A stretch of 13,485 bases of DNA, taken from positions 1 to 13,485 of the forward strand of contig JAMCZP010000261.1 in assembly GCA_023485185.1 (NCBI GenBank), given 5' to 3'. Positions 1-7,395 of this stretch are shown piece after piece. Position 1 is the first letter of the stretch. The number at the start of each line of letters is the position of its first letter. The notes under the pieces were generated by a model that saw nothing but the letters and a program-made list of their open reading frames with translations, had not been told where the DNA came from and made no database searches. The position numbers were made by a program, and so were the translations under genes. Source of the stretch: Gammaproteobacteria bacterium. Lineage in GTDB: Bacteria; Pseudomonadota; Gammaproteobacteria; Pseudomonadales; Halomonadaceae.

Positions 1-1010
1 GCCAGGCACCTACGTTAACGGGCTTTGGGCGGGTAGAGGCAGAAAAATCCACTATGCTCGCCAGCCGCGTTGCGGGCCAGCTTGAGCGCTTTGGCGAAGG
101 CGTATTGCCAGGCCAAGTGGTGCAACAGGATGCACCGCTGGTTTACATCGATCAAGCCGACTTACAGCTAGCACTCGAAGATGCGGAAGCTCAATTAGCC
201 AACGCTCAGGCATTACTCGCCTTAGAGCAAGCTGAGCAGCAGCGGGCACGCAGTGAATATGAGTCGTTTGGGCGGCAACTTTCCGCTGAACGACGGGCCC
301 TAGTGCTACGTGAGCCGCAGCTTCGTCAAGTGCAGGCACAGCTGACGCAAGCCCGCGTGGTCCGCGACCAGGCGGCACTTAGTTTAGAGCGCGCAACCCT
401 GAAAGCGCCCTGGCAAGCCATGATTCAAGACCGCCTGGTCGGTGCAGGCAGCCTGCTAAGCCAAGGCACTGAAGTGCTGAGCTTAGTAGGTGTCGAGCAG
501 TTCTGGGTACGGGCATCATTACCTGGCGATACCTTGGCCTGGCTTGAGCCTGGCGACCGTGTCACCCTCGCCAGCCAAGGCTGGCCGGAAGGCGCCACCC
601 GGGAAGGCAGCCTGCTCTCCATCCTGCCTAATCTGGAAGAGAACGGCTTACAAGCACAGCTACTAATAGCTGTAGATGACCCCCTGGCACTTGAGAGCGA
701 AGGCCCTGCTCTGCGTCTGGGCGATATTATGCGTATCACTTATCACACGTCTGCCGCTGAAGAACTTATCGCACTGCCCTCTGCTGCACTGCGTCCAGGT
801 GAACAGGTGTGGTGGGTCGATGAAGATGACCGTTTACGCAGCACCGTTGTCTCCTTAGCCTACCGTGGACAGGAAGAAGCGCTGGTGCGTAGCGGGCTCG
901 AAGCCGGTCAGCGCGTCGTGGTTGCAGGCCTTGCCCAGCCTCGTGTCGGCCAGCAAGTACGCCTGCGTCAGCGGGGTGACACTCCCGCCCGTGATGGAGA
1001 CAGCCTATGA
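1..1010 (+). CDS. RND efflux periplasmic adaptor (HlyD/MFP family), 5' partial
   Basis: This is the membrane fusion protein that links an inner-membrane RND pump to an outer-membrane channel in the periplasm. The reading frame is open from base 3, so the start and the signal peptide or lipobox lie upstream; the ATG at 54 is internal. It sits inside the typical first beta-hairpin, which reads LTGFGRVEAEKS before it and LASRVAGQL after it. The order of parts fits the family: first half-lipoyl segment (to about nt 165), a Gln/Ala/Glu/Arg-rich alpha-hairpin (about nt 165-400), the second lipoyl half with LKAPW..MIQDRLVGAGSLLSQGTEV, then beta-barrel and membrane-proximal parts (LPSAALRPGEQVWWV, AGLAQPRVGQQVRL). 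About 335 residues are present, so roughly 40-60 are missing. The stop overlaps the RND start by 4 nt (ATGA), which implies translational coupling to the pump. The drug or substrate cannot be told from the sequence. Confidence 0.93.
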   Translation, partial: QAPTLTGFGRVEAEKSTMLASRVAGQLERFGEGVLPGQVVQQDAPLVYIDQADLQLALEDAEAQLANAQALLALEQAEQQRARSEYESFGRQLSAERRALVLREPQLRQVQAQLTQARVVRDQAALSLERATLKAPWQAMIQDRLVGAGSLLSQGTEVLSLVGVEQFWVRASLPGDTLAWLEPGDRVTLASQGWPEGATREGSLLSILPNLEENGLQAQLLIAVDDPLALESEGPALRLGDIMRITYHTSAAEELIALPSAALRPGEQVWWVDEDDRLRSTVVSLAYRGQEEALVRSGLEAGQRVVVAGLAQPRVGQQVRLRQRGDTPARDGDSL

Positions 1011-4000
1011 CCCGTCGCGGCCCGCTCGCATGGATGGTTGACCACGGCGTGGCGCCCAATCTGCTGATGGTGGTGTTTATCCTGGGCGGTTTGCTGGCAT
1101 CCCTGGCAATAAAAAAAGAGGTATTCCCCGAGTTTGAGACCGAAGTTGTCCAGGTCACGATCAGCTATCCTGGCGCCACCCCCGAAGATGTTGAACAAAG
1201 CCTACTTCTCCCCGTTGAAGCCGCACTGGCCAATGTGGAAGGTATTGATGAACTGACGGCCACTGCAAGTGAAGGTAGCGCCAGCGTCAGTGCCACTCTG
1301 ATTGATGGAGTGGAGGTAATGCGCGCCTATCAAGATATTCAGCAGGCAGTTAACGCGATTACCACCCTGCCCAACGCCGCCGACCCACCGCGTTTTACCC
1401 TAGCAGGCCGCTCGCGCAGTGTGGTTAGCCTACAGGTATACGGCTCAGTAGGGTTAGCAGCGCTACATGACGCCGCTGAAGACGTGCGCGCTGAACTACA
1501 GGCGGCAAGCGGCATTTCCCGCGCTGAACTTTCCGGCAACCGCGATCGCGAAATCCAGGTGCACTTGGATGACGAAGCCATTGAACGTTACGGGCTGGAT
1601 CATCAGCAACTCGCCAATCGTATCGCGGAAGAAGCCCTGGACCTAGCCAGCGGCCAGCTCACCACTGCCGAGGGTGAATGGCTAATTCGTTACCAAGGAC
1701 GCCGTAATAGTGCGGCGGAATTCGCCGAGCTGCCCATTCTGACCACCGCCCAAGGCGCCCCTGTGGTACTGGGTGATATTGCCAGCGTCAGCGAAGGGTT
1801 TGCGGAAACCGACCGCGAGGAGTTTTACAACGGCCAGCCAGGGCTTTCAGTTGATATTTACCAAATTGGCAACCAAACTCCGACCAGTATCTCCAACGCC
1901 GTGTATGGCGAGCTTGAAAGAGTGCGTGGCAACCTGCCAGACGGCGTCAGTCTCGACGTATCCCGTGATAGCTCCGAACAGTATGAAGACCGCCTTAGCC
2001 TGCTGCTGAAAAACGCCTGGATGGGCCTTGCCCTGGTAATGATCCTGATGGCGCTGTTTTTGGAAGCACGGCTCGCCTTTTGGGTCACGCTAGGTATTCC
2101 CACCGCGTTTCTAGGTGCCATGCTGTTTCTGCCCTGGATCGGCGTCTCGCTGAACATGATGTCAATGTTCGCCTTTATTATCGCGTTGGGCATAGTGGTG
2201 GATGACGCCATCATGGTGGGCGAGAACATCTACAGCTACCGTGAAGAGGGCTACTCACTGCGTGATGCAGCGGTGAAAGGCGCCCAGGAAATTGCCACGC
2301 CCCTTACCTTCGCCATTCTTTCCAATATTGTGGCGTTTCTGCCGCTGCTATTCTTACCCGGCTTTCTAGGCCTGATTTTTGCCACCGTACCGGTTGTGGT
2401 AATTACCGTGTTTTTAATTTCCTGGGTAGAAGCGCTGTTTATTCTGCCGGCCCACCTTGCCCATAGCCGCAAGCCGCGCCAAACACCCGCTTGGCAGCGC
2501 CCCCTTGAGGCGGTTCGTCAGCGTATGCAGGGCGGATTACACCACTTTACCTACCGTCAATTCGAACCGTTCTTGCAGCGTGCGCTTAATCAGCGTTTGC
2601 TCACCGTCGCGCTAGCGGTGGCGCTACTGTGCATCACGCTGGCTTGGGCAATGAGCGGACGACTCGGTTTTTCGCTGATGCCACGTGCGGAATCCGATCA
2701 AGTACAAGCCAGCATCACGCTACCCATTGGTAGCCATATTAGCGTGAGCCGTGAGCTTAGCCAGCAGTTGTTAGATGCTGCTGAGGAGCTCAGCGATCGG
2801 GAAGAGACGCTTAGTTTTAGCAGCTCGCGCAGCCGCCTGGATGGGGAAAGCCTGTCGGTACGCCTGGATATTGCCAGAGAGAGTTTAGAGGCATGGCCAC
2901 CTTCCCGCATTGCCCGTGAATGGCGAGAGCTGACCGGCGATTTGCTAGGCGCACAGTCGGTACGCTTTGAATCTGACTTTGGTGGCCCTGGCAGCGGCGC
3001 GGCATTGAGTTTGCGGCTTTCGCACCCTAACACCCAAGTGCTCGAAGCCGCCGCGACACGGCTGGCGGAGTTACTTGGCGAATACGGTTTAACCGATATC
3101 GACAGTGGTCTAGGCGATGGCAAGCCCCAGCTCGAAATGCGCCTTTCCGCTGAAGGTCGGGCACTGGGGTTAACCGGCAGTGATCTTGCCCAGGCCCTGC
3201 GTGGCCCGCTGCAAGGGGCTACCGCCGTTGAGCAGTTTATTGGTCGGCGCGAGATAAGCGTGGAAGTACGCCTGCCCGAGCAGGATCGCGACAGCCTGAA
3301 CGAGCTCTATCGCATGCCGGTGCGCACGCCCGATGGGCTTAGCGTACCGCTATCACGGGTAGCGGACATTACCCTAAGCCAAGCCTCCAGTAGCCTTCAG
3401 CGTATCGACGGTCGCCGGATTATTACCGTCACCGCCGACTCCGAAGGCGACCAGGTGATTAACCAAGTGCTCGCCACGCTGCAAGAAGATGTGTTCCCCA
3501 CGCTTAGCAACACTTGGCCGGGGCTTGAAGTCAGCATGGGTGGTCGTCAGCAGGACACCGCCGATAACCTGGCAACCCTGCGTACCGCTATGTGGCTGAT
3601 GCTAGCGGCGCTTTATGCCTTACTGGCTATTCCGTTTAGAAGTTATTTGCAGCCACTGCTGGTTCTCGCCGCCATTCCCTTTGGTATTGTGGGAGCCGTC
3701 GCTGGTCACATGATTATGGGCTTTGGTCTTTCCATCATCAGCCTGCTGGGCATGCTCGCGCTGTCTGGCGTGGTGATTAATGATGCGCTGGTATTAATCG
3801 ATTACGCCAACCGCAAACGCCGTGAAGGCATGGCCCCACGGGAGGCTATTGTTGCTGCTGCTACCAGACGCCTGCGGCCAATTATGATGACCACGTTAAC
3901 CACCTTTTTAGGTCTTGCACCGATGATTCTGGAAACCTCCCGGCAGGCGCGCTTTATGATCCCTATGGCGATTTCCTTGGGTTTCGGGATGATCTTCGCC

Positions 4001-4129
4001 ACAGTCATCCTGCTGGTTCTGGTGCCCTGCCTTTACCTGGGGATGGAAAATTTTCGCGAGCGCCTCAGCGCACCGAAACAATTGCCGCTCGGGCACAATA
4101 AGCCAAATCAAGAAGAGGGAGCGCATTAA
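1007..4129 (+). CDS. RND family efflux pump, inner-membrane permease (AcrB-like fold)
   Basis: A 1040-residue proton-driven efflux permease of the HAE/AcrB superfamily, at full family length. It should form a trimer in the inner membrane and work with the adaptor just upstream. TM1 lies near residues 18-38, the first periplasmic porter region spans about 40-335, TM2-6 about 336-480, TM7 about 530-552, the second porter region about 553-860, and TM8-12 from about 862. TM4 carries the proton-relay pair Asp399-Asp400 in GIVVDDAIMVGENI. TM11 keeps the conserved Arg957 in RLRPIMMTTL. The TM10 position that is Lys940 in AcrB is Asn925 here (GVVINDALVLID), a pattern I recall from a distinct branch of RND pumps rather than from AcrB/MdtB. 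A GGAG at 996-999 serves the ATG at 1007. The end overlaps the kinase start by one base (TAATG). The substrate is unknown; the linked BaeSR-type regulators suggest toxic compounds or envelope stress. Confidence 0.95.
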   Translation: MTRRGPLAWMVDHGVAPNLLMVVFILGGLLASLAIKKEVFPEFETEVVQVTISYPGATPEDVEQSLLLPVEAALANVEGIDELTATASEGSASVSATLIDGVEVMRAYQDIQQAVNAITTLPNAADPPRFTLAGRSRSVVSLQVYGSVGLAALHDAAEDVRAELQAASGISRAELSGNRDREIQVHLDDEAIERYGLDHQQLANRIAEEALDLASGQLTTAEGEWLIRYQGRRNSAAEFAELPILTTAQGAPVVLGDIASVSEGFAETDREEFYNGQPGLSVDIYQIGNQTPTSISNAVYGELERVRGNLPDGVSLDVSRDSSEQYEDRLSLLLKNAWMGLALVMILMALFLEARLAFWVTLGIPTAFLGAMLFLPWIGVSLNMMSMFAFIIALGIVVDDAIMVGENIYSYREEGYSLRDAAVKGAQEIATPLTFAILSNIVAFLPLLFLPGFLGLIFATVPVVVITVFLISWVEALFILPAHLAHSRKPRQTPAWQRPLEAVRQRMQGGLHHFTYRQFEPFLQRALNQRLLTVALAVALLCITLAWAMSGRLGFSLMPRAESDQVQASITLPIGSHISVSRELSQQLLDAAEELSDREETLSFSSSRSRLDGESLSVRLDIARESLEAWPPSRIAREWRELTGDLLGAQSVRFESDFGGPGSGAALSLRLSHPNTQVLEAAATRLAELLGEYGLTDIDSGLGDGKPQLEMRLSAEGRALGLTGSDLAQALRGPLQGATAVEQFIGRREISVEVRLPEQDRDSLNELYRMPVRTPDGLSVPLSRVADITLSQASSSLQRIDGRRIITVTADSEGDQVINQVLATLQEDVFPTLSNTWPGLEVSMGGRQQDTADNLATLRTAMWLMLAALYALLAIPFRSYLQPLLVLAAIPFGIVGAVAGHMIMGFGLSIISLLGMLALSGVVINDALVLIDYANRKRREGMAPREAIVAAATRRLRPIMMTTLTTFLGLAPMILETSRQARFMIPMAISLGFGMIFATVILLVLVPCLYLGMENFRERLSAPKQLPLGHNKPNQEEGAH

Positions 4130-5535
4130 TGGCCGTGCTGACTGCCATACGTCAATGGCGACCCTCCCGCCTGGGTCTAAAGCTGTTCGTGACCATTTTA
4201 AGCGTTAATGTTGCGATCTCCGCCAGCATGTTTCTGGCAGTCTCGTATAGTATTGACCGCGGCTTTTTCGATTATCTCAACCAGGCACAAGAGCGCCGCG
4301 CCACGCTGTTGGCCGATGGCTTGGTGACCCGCTGGGAAACCCAGCAGAGCTGGGAGTGGTTAGAGCAGGCCCCAGAACGCTGGCCGTTTATTGTGCGTTT
4401 TGAACTGGGCCAAGAGCATCGTGACCGCCCTTCACCACTAGGGGAAGCGCGAGATTTCGCACTGCGCGACACGGATGGCAACTATGTGGTGCCGCCCCAA
4501 GGTGGCCGCACAGGCCCAGGCAACTGGCATTGGCTGACGCTGCGCAGCGATGAAACGAATATAGGCTCGCTTGGTTTCAGGCCTCCTCGTGAAATGATGG
4601 AGCGCATGGAGAGCCGTTTTCTAGAGCGCCAGCAGCGTAACCTGGTACTGATCGTTATATCGCTGTGCGTTGCCTCGCTGCTGCTGGCAGGCGGGCTTTC
4701 CTGGTGGTTGGGGCGCCGCACCCGGGCACTGGCAGGCGCCACGCTTCGGCTTACCGAAGGGGATTATCGCACTCGATTACCCGAACGTGGCCGCGATGAG
4801 CTGTCGCGCTTGGCGCGTGACTTCAACGTGCTGGCCGCCACCCTGGAAGCCAGCCGCGATGCCCGTGCCCGCTGGGTATCTGACACGGCCCATGAGCTGC
4901 GTACGCCGCTGGCGGTGCTGCGAGGAGAGATTGAAGCCATGCAGGATGGCATTCGCCCTCTAAACCAGGAAAATCTCGGCTCCCTCGCGCAAGAAGTGGG
5001 CCAGCTAGAGCGCTTGGTCACCGATTTACGCCTGCTGTCACAAAGCGATGCTGGCGCGTTGGATATGCAGCTTGCCCCGATGAATCTTAGCGAAAGCCTT
5101 AGCAGCCGTTTGGCCGACGCAGACCGCTGGTTGGTTGAAAGCGGCCTAGCGCTGACCGAGAAGATCGACGCTGGCATTATGATTCGCGGGGATGCCCAAC
5201 GCCTGCGCCAGCTATGGAATAACCTATTAGACAACAGCTGCGCCTACACTCAACCGCCAGGAGAGTTGCACGTAACGCTCACTGCACAGCAAGGGTTTGC
5301 AGTGATAACCTGGGAAGATAGTGCGCCGGGCGTGCCTGAAGGCGAGCTTGCCCGTCTAACGGAGCGCCTCTATCGCGTAGAGGGTTCCCGCAATCGTGCT
5401 AGCGGCGGTAGTGGTTTAGGGCTTTCGATTGCCAGTGCGTTAATCAATGCCCATGGCGCCACGCTAACCCCCTCCAGCTCAACGCTAGGTGGCTTACGCT
5501 GGACGCTGCGCTTTCCCCTGCTGTCAGCTAACTGA
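4129..5535 (+). CDS. baeS: BaeS-type envelope-stress sensor histidine kinase
   Basis: This membrane histidine kinase should sense envelope damage or toxic compounds and phosphorylate the BaeR-type regulator encoded next. It has TM1 at about residues 17-43, a periplasmic sensor region of about 125 residues, TM2 at about 171-193, a HAMP linker to about 245, and the kinase core. The H-box is DTAHELRTPLAVLRGE with phospho-accepting His255. The N-box has Asn369 (NNLLDN), and the ATP lid is formed by Asp397 in DSAPGV and GGSGLGL at 426-432. The stretches HELRTPLAVLRGE.EA.QDG, DSAPGV and EGSRNRASGGSGLGL match what I remember of E. coli BaeS closely, so orthology is likely. The F-box reads LTERLYR where most kinases have FERFYR. 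GAGGGAG at 4115-4121 supports the start, which shares one base with the pump stop. The sensor region is less conserved, so the signal may differ from that of E. coli. Confidence 0.94.
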   Translation: MAVLTAIRQWRPSRLGLKLFVTILSVNVAISASMFLAVSYSIDRGFFDYLNQAQERRATLLADGLVTRWETQQSWEWLEQAPERWPFIVRFELGQEHRDRPSPLGEARDFALRDTDGNYVVPPQGGRTGPGNWHWLTLRSDETNIGSLGFRPPREMMERMESRFLERQQRNLVLIVISLCVASLLLAGGLSWWLGRRTRALAGATLRLTEGDYRTRLPERGRDELSRLARDFNVLAATLEASRDARARWVSDTAHELRTPLAVLRGEIEAMQDGIRPLNQENLGSLAQEVGQLERLVTDLRLLSQSDAGALDMQLAPMNLSESLSSRLADADRWLVESGLALTEKIDAGIMIRGDAQRLRQLWNNLLDNSCAYTQPPGELHVTLTAQQGFAVITWEDSAPGVPEGELARLTERLYRVEGSRNRASGGSGLGLSIASALINAHGATLTPSSSTLGGLRWTLRFPLLSAN

Positions 5536-5579
5536 TTTATAACAAGTGTTTTCACGTTCATCGCCAAGCGAGCCCGACT

Positions 5580-6296
5580 ATGTCTACTACGTCTAATGCT
5601 GCGTCTAACGCTGTTTCTGTGCTGGTTGTTGAGGATGAACCCAAGATTGCCCGCCTAATGGCGGACTACCTAACCACTCACGGTTTTGCAGTTACGACAT
5701 TAGGTCACGGCGATGAGGTCTTGCCTTGGTTAGAACAGCACTCGCCTGCTCTGGTGCTACTGGATATTATGCTGCCGGGTAAAGATGGCCTCACCCTCAG
5801 CCGCGAAATTCGCCAGCACTGGCCGACCATTGCCATCATTATGGTGACCGCCAAAGTAGAGGAAGTTGACCGCTTGCTGGGGCTGGAACTCGGTGCCGAT
5901 GACTATATCTGCAAACCGTTTAGCCCCCGCGAAGTGGTCGCCCGAGTGAAAGCGGTACTGCGCCGTAGCCAAGCAGTTGCCGACGCGCCGGCAGAGGTGC
6001 AAAACGCGCCGGTGGTGTTAAATGAAGATGGCTGGCAGGCCCTGGCATATGGCAAGGATTTAGGGCTAACCGCAGTGGAATTTCAGCTGTTAAAAGTAAT
6101 GATGCAGGCTCCAGGGCGAATTTTCAGCCGCGAACAGCTAATGGATCATATGTATCGTGATAACCGTATTGTCTCGGAGCGCACCGTGGACAGCCACATA
6201 AAGAAACTGCGTAAAAAGATCCACGAAGCGCTCCCCGAGCTGGAAATCATCCGTTCGGTATATGGTGTCGGCTATAAGTATCAGCCGGAGGGTTAG
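5580..6296 (+). CDS. baeR: BaeR-type OmpR-family response regulator
   Basis: A 238-residue two-component response regulator, the expected partner of the kinase just upstream. The receiver domain spans about residues 13-130 with acidic pocket Glu18-Asp19, phospho-acceptor Asp62 (LLDIMLPGKDG), Thr90 and Lys112. The winged-helix DNA-binding domain spans about 140-235 (LTAVEFQLLK, SREQLMDHMY, ERTVDSHIKKLRKK, IRSVYGVGYKY). The run VTAKVEEVDRLLGLELGADD, followed by YICKPFSPREVVARVK, is nearly the BaeR signature I recall from E. coli, so the name is well supported. It likely activates its own operon and other envelope genes. The gap from baeS is 44 nt with a weak AAGCGAG ribosome site at 5566-5572. 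Codons 4-11 contain a 12-nt near-perfect tandem repeat, giving a short Ser/Asn/Ala N-terminal extension. The stop overlaps by 4 nt that of the convergent hydrolase gene, and no terminator is visible between them. Confidence 0.95.
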   Translation: MSTTSNAASNAVSVLVVEDEPKIARLMADYLTTHGFAVTTLGHGDEVLPWLEQHSPALVLLDIMLPGKDGLTLSREIRQHWPTIAIIMVTAKVEEVDRLLGLELGADDYICKPFSPREVVARVKAVLRRSQAVADAPAEVQNAPVVLNEDGWQALAYGKDLGLTAVEFQLLKVMMQAPGRIFSREQLMDHMYRDNRIVSERTVDSHIKKLRKKIHEALPELEIIRSVYGVGYKYQPEG

Positions 6297-7246
6297 CGAT
6301 TAACCTGCCGATTCAGAAATGCGATGCCCGAATCAATGGCACTGCCTTTCAACAAGAAGCTGGCAAAGTGGCCCCGGAAGTTTTGTAGATATAGCTCGCT
6401 CTCAATATTGTTGTCCTGCAATGCTTGATAGAAGTCTGTGGCGTGATCCACCGGTACCAAGCGATCCCACTTACCGTGGAATAGGAAAAACGGCGGTGCT
6501 TGCGGGGTTATATGCCGGGCGGGTGACGCTAGTCTATACGCTTCATTCTCTTCAGCACGGGTGCCGCCGATAAAGTCGACCACCAGTCGGCCATCGTCGA
6601 ACTTAAGTAAATCACTTGGCAGCCCGCCAGCCAATACAGCGGCTAAACGGCTCTTCTCGCTGCCATAAGGCTCGGCCAGCGGCCCTTCAACCCCGGCCAG
6701 TGCCAGCAAACTCACTAAATGCGCGCCGGATGAAAAGCCCACGCCCACAATGCGGCTTGTATCCACCTGCCATTCATCAGCATTGCTGTGAATCCATGCC
6801 ATGGCTTGCTGCAAATCGTGCAGCTGATTAGGAAAGCGATACTCCGGCGCGAAGCGGTGCTCAATATTGACCGCGACGTAGCCCTGCCCCGCTAGCTGCT
6901 CGGCAATACCTTGCATATCTTCTCGCGTGCGATTGCGCCAACCGCCGCCGTGAACCACTAAAGCGGCCGGACGCAGGGTGCCGTTCGGGTTATTAGAAGG
7001 TAGATAAACGTCAGCCTTCAACGCCTGGGGCCACTCTTCAGGCGTGTAGGTTTTGGACGCTAAGCGTGTAAACGGTTGAGGCTCACGCAACGCGCTTTGT
7101 TCAGTGGCAGAGTCGCCTTGGCTGACACTATGAGTAGCACCGCAGCCGCTCAGCAATAGCGTGAGCGCGCCTAGGCCAGTAATACGGCGCAGGGTGGTAA
7201 GTGCTCCGTGCTGTTGCCTCTCGCGGCTTAACTTCGTTCGCGACAT
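6293..7246 (-). CDS. Lipoprotein alpha/beta-hydrolase (esterase/lipase-like)
   Basis: A 317-residue predicted serine hydrolase of the alpha/beta-hydrolase fold (esterase/BD-FAE-like group), probably a membrane-anchored carboxylesterase; the substrate is not evident. A lipobox LLLSGC places the lipidated cysteine at residue 35. Gly at +2 favours sorting to the outer membrane under the Lol rule. The pre-cysteine segment is unusually long and has Arg20-Arg21 before the hydrophobic core, so Tat export is possible but the motif is imperfect. The oxyanion motif HGGG is at 99-102. Nucleophile Ser172 lies in GFSSG, Asp261 in HGKWDRLVP and His293 in FRGHF, giving a complete triad. AAGGAG, 10-14 nt upstream of ATG on this strand, supports the start. 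The gene is convergent with baeR (4-nt stop overlap) and divergent from the Spy-like gene, with which it shares a 149-nt intergenic region. Confidence 0.9.
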   Translation of the reverse strand: MSRTKLSRERQQHGALTTLRRITGLGALTLLLSGCGATHSVSQGDSATEQSALREPQPFTRLASKTYTPEEWPQALKADVYLPSNNPNGTLRPAALVVHGGGWRNRTREDMQGIAEQLAGQGYVAVNIEHRFAPEYRFPNQLHDLQQAMAWIHSNADEWQVDTSRIVGVGFSSGAHLVSLLALAGVEGPLAEPYGSEKSRLAAVLAGGLPSDLLKFDDGRLVVDFIGGTRAEENEAYRLASPARHITPQAPPFFLFHGKWDRLVPVDHATDFYQALQDNNIESELYLQNFRGHFASFLLKGSAIDSGIAFLNRQVNR

Positions 7247-7248
7247 TA

Positions 7249-7266
7249 TCTTTCTCCTTGATGAAC
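7249..7266 (+). promoter_or_regulatory. Weak candidate BaeR box upstream of the Spy-like gene
   Basis: The 18 bases here match 13 of 18 positions of the E. coli BaeR consensus as I remember it (TTTTTCTCCATDATTGGC), including TTTCTCC in register. The best-matching part is also the reverse complement of the Shine-Dalgarno of the divergent hydrolase gene, so the similarity may be only that. The site lies about 130 bp before the Spy-like start. Treat it as a weak hypothesis. Confidence 0.2.
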
Positions 7267-7322
7267 AGGTGACCCCTCACCTAACCGTTACGACCAGCAC
7301 GGCCCTAATAAGATCATGATTG

Positions 7323-7350
7323 TTGCACACTCTGTGCAAACGGTTTGCAC
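7323..7350. promoter_or_regulatory. Candidate operator: two overlapping perfect dyads
   Basis: Two perfect inverted repeats share their middle half-site. The first is TTGCACA-CTC-TGTGCAA at 7323-7339. The second is GTGCAAAC-G-GTTTGCAC at 7334-7350. The hexamer TTGCAC or its complement therefore occurs three times in alternating orientation at 7323, 7334 and 7345, exactly 11 bp apart, placing the dyad centres (7331 and 7342) one helical turn apart on the same face. It lies 45 bp before the Spy-like start and 76 bp before the divergent hydrolase start. The cognate regulator is unknown. The second dyad has the A/C-G-G/T centre seen in some LacI/GalR operators, but that is only a resemblance. Confidence 0.55.
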
Positions 7351-7395
7351 CGCGCCTAGCGATACTGACATCGTCAACTCACCAGGAGAGAAATT

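Noticed and set aside
54..56. ATG at 54 as the start of the adaptor gene
   Set aside because: The same frame is open upstream to base 3 and encodes LTGFGRVEAEKS, typical of the adaptor's first beta-strand, so the gene begins before the window.
7267..7322. Sigma-70 promoter for the Spy-like gene (TAAGAT at 7309-7314 as -10)
   Set aside because: The -10 matches only 4 of 6 positions and no acceptable -35 lies at 16-18 bp spacing, so I do not call a promoter.
7334..7350. PurR box reading of GTGCAAACGGTTTGCAC
   Set aside because: The PurR core GCAAACGTTTGC has an even CG centre; the extra central G here changes the half-site spacing, and no purine gene is adjacent.
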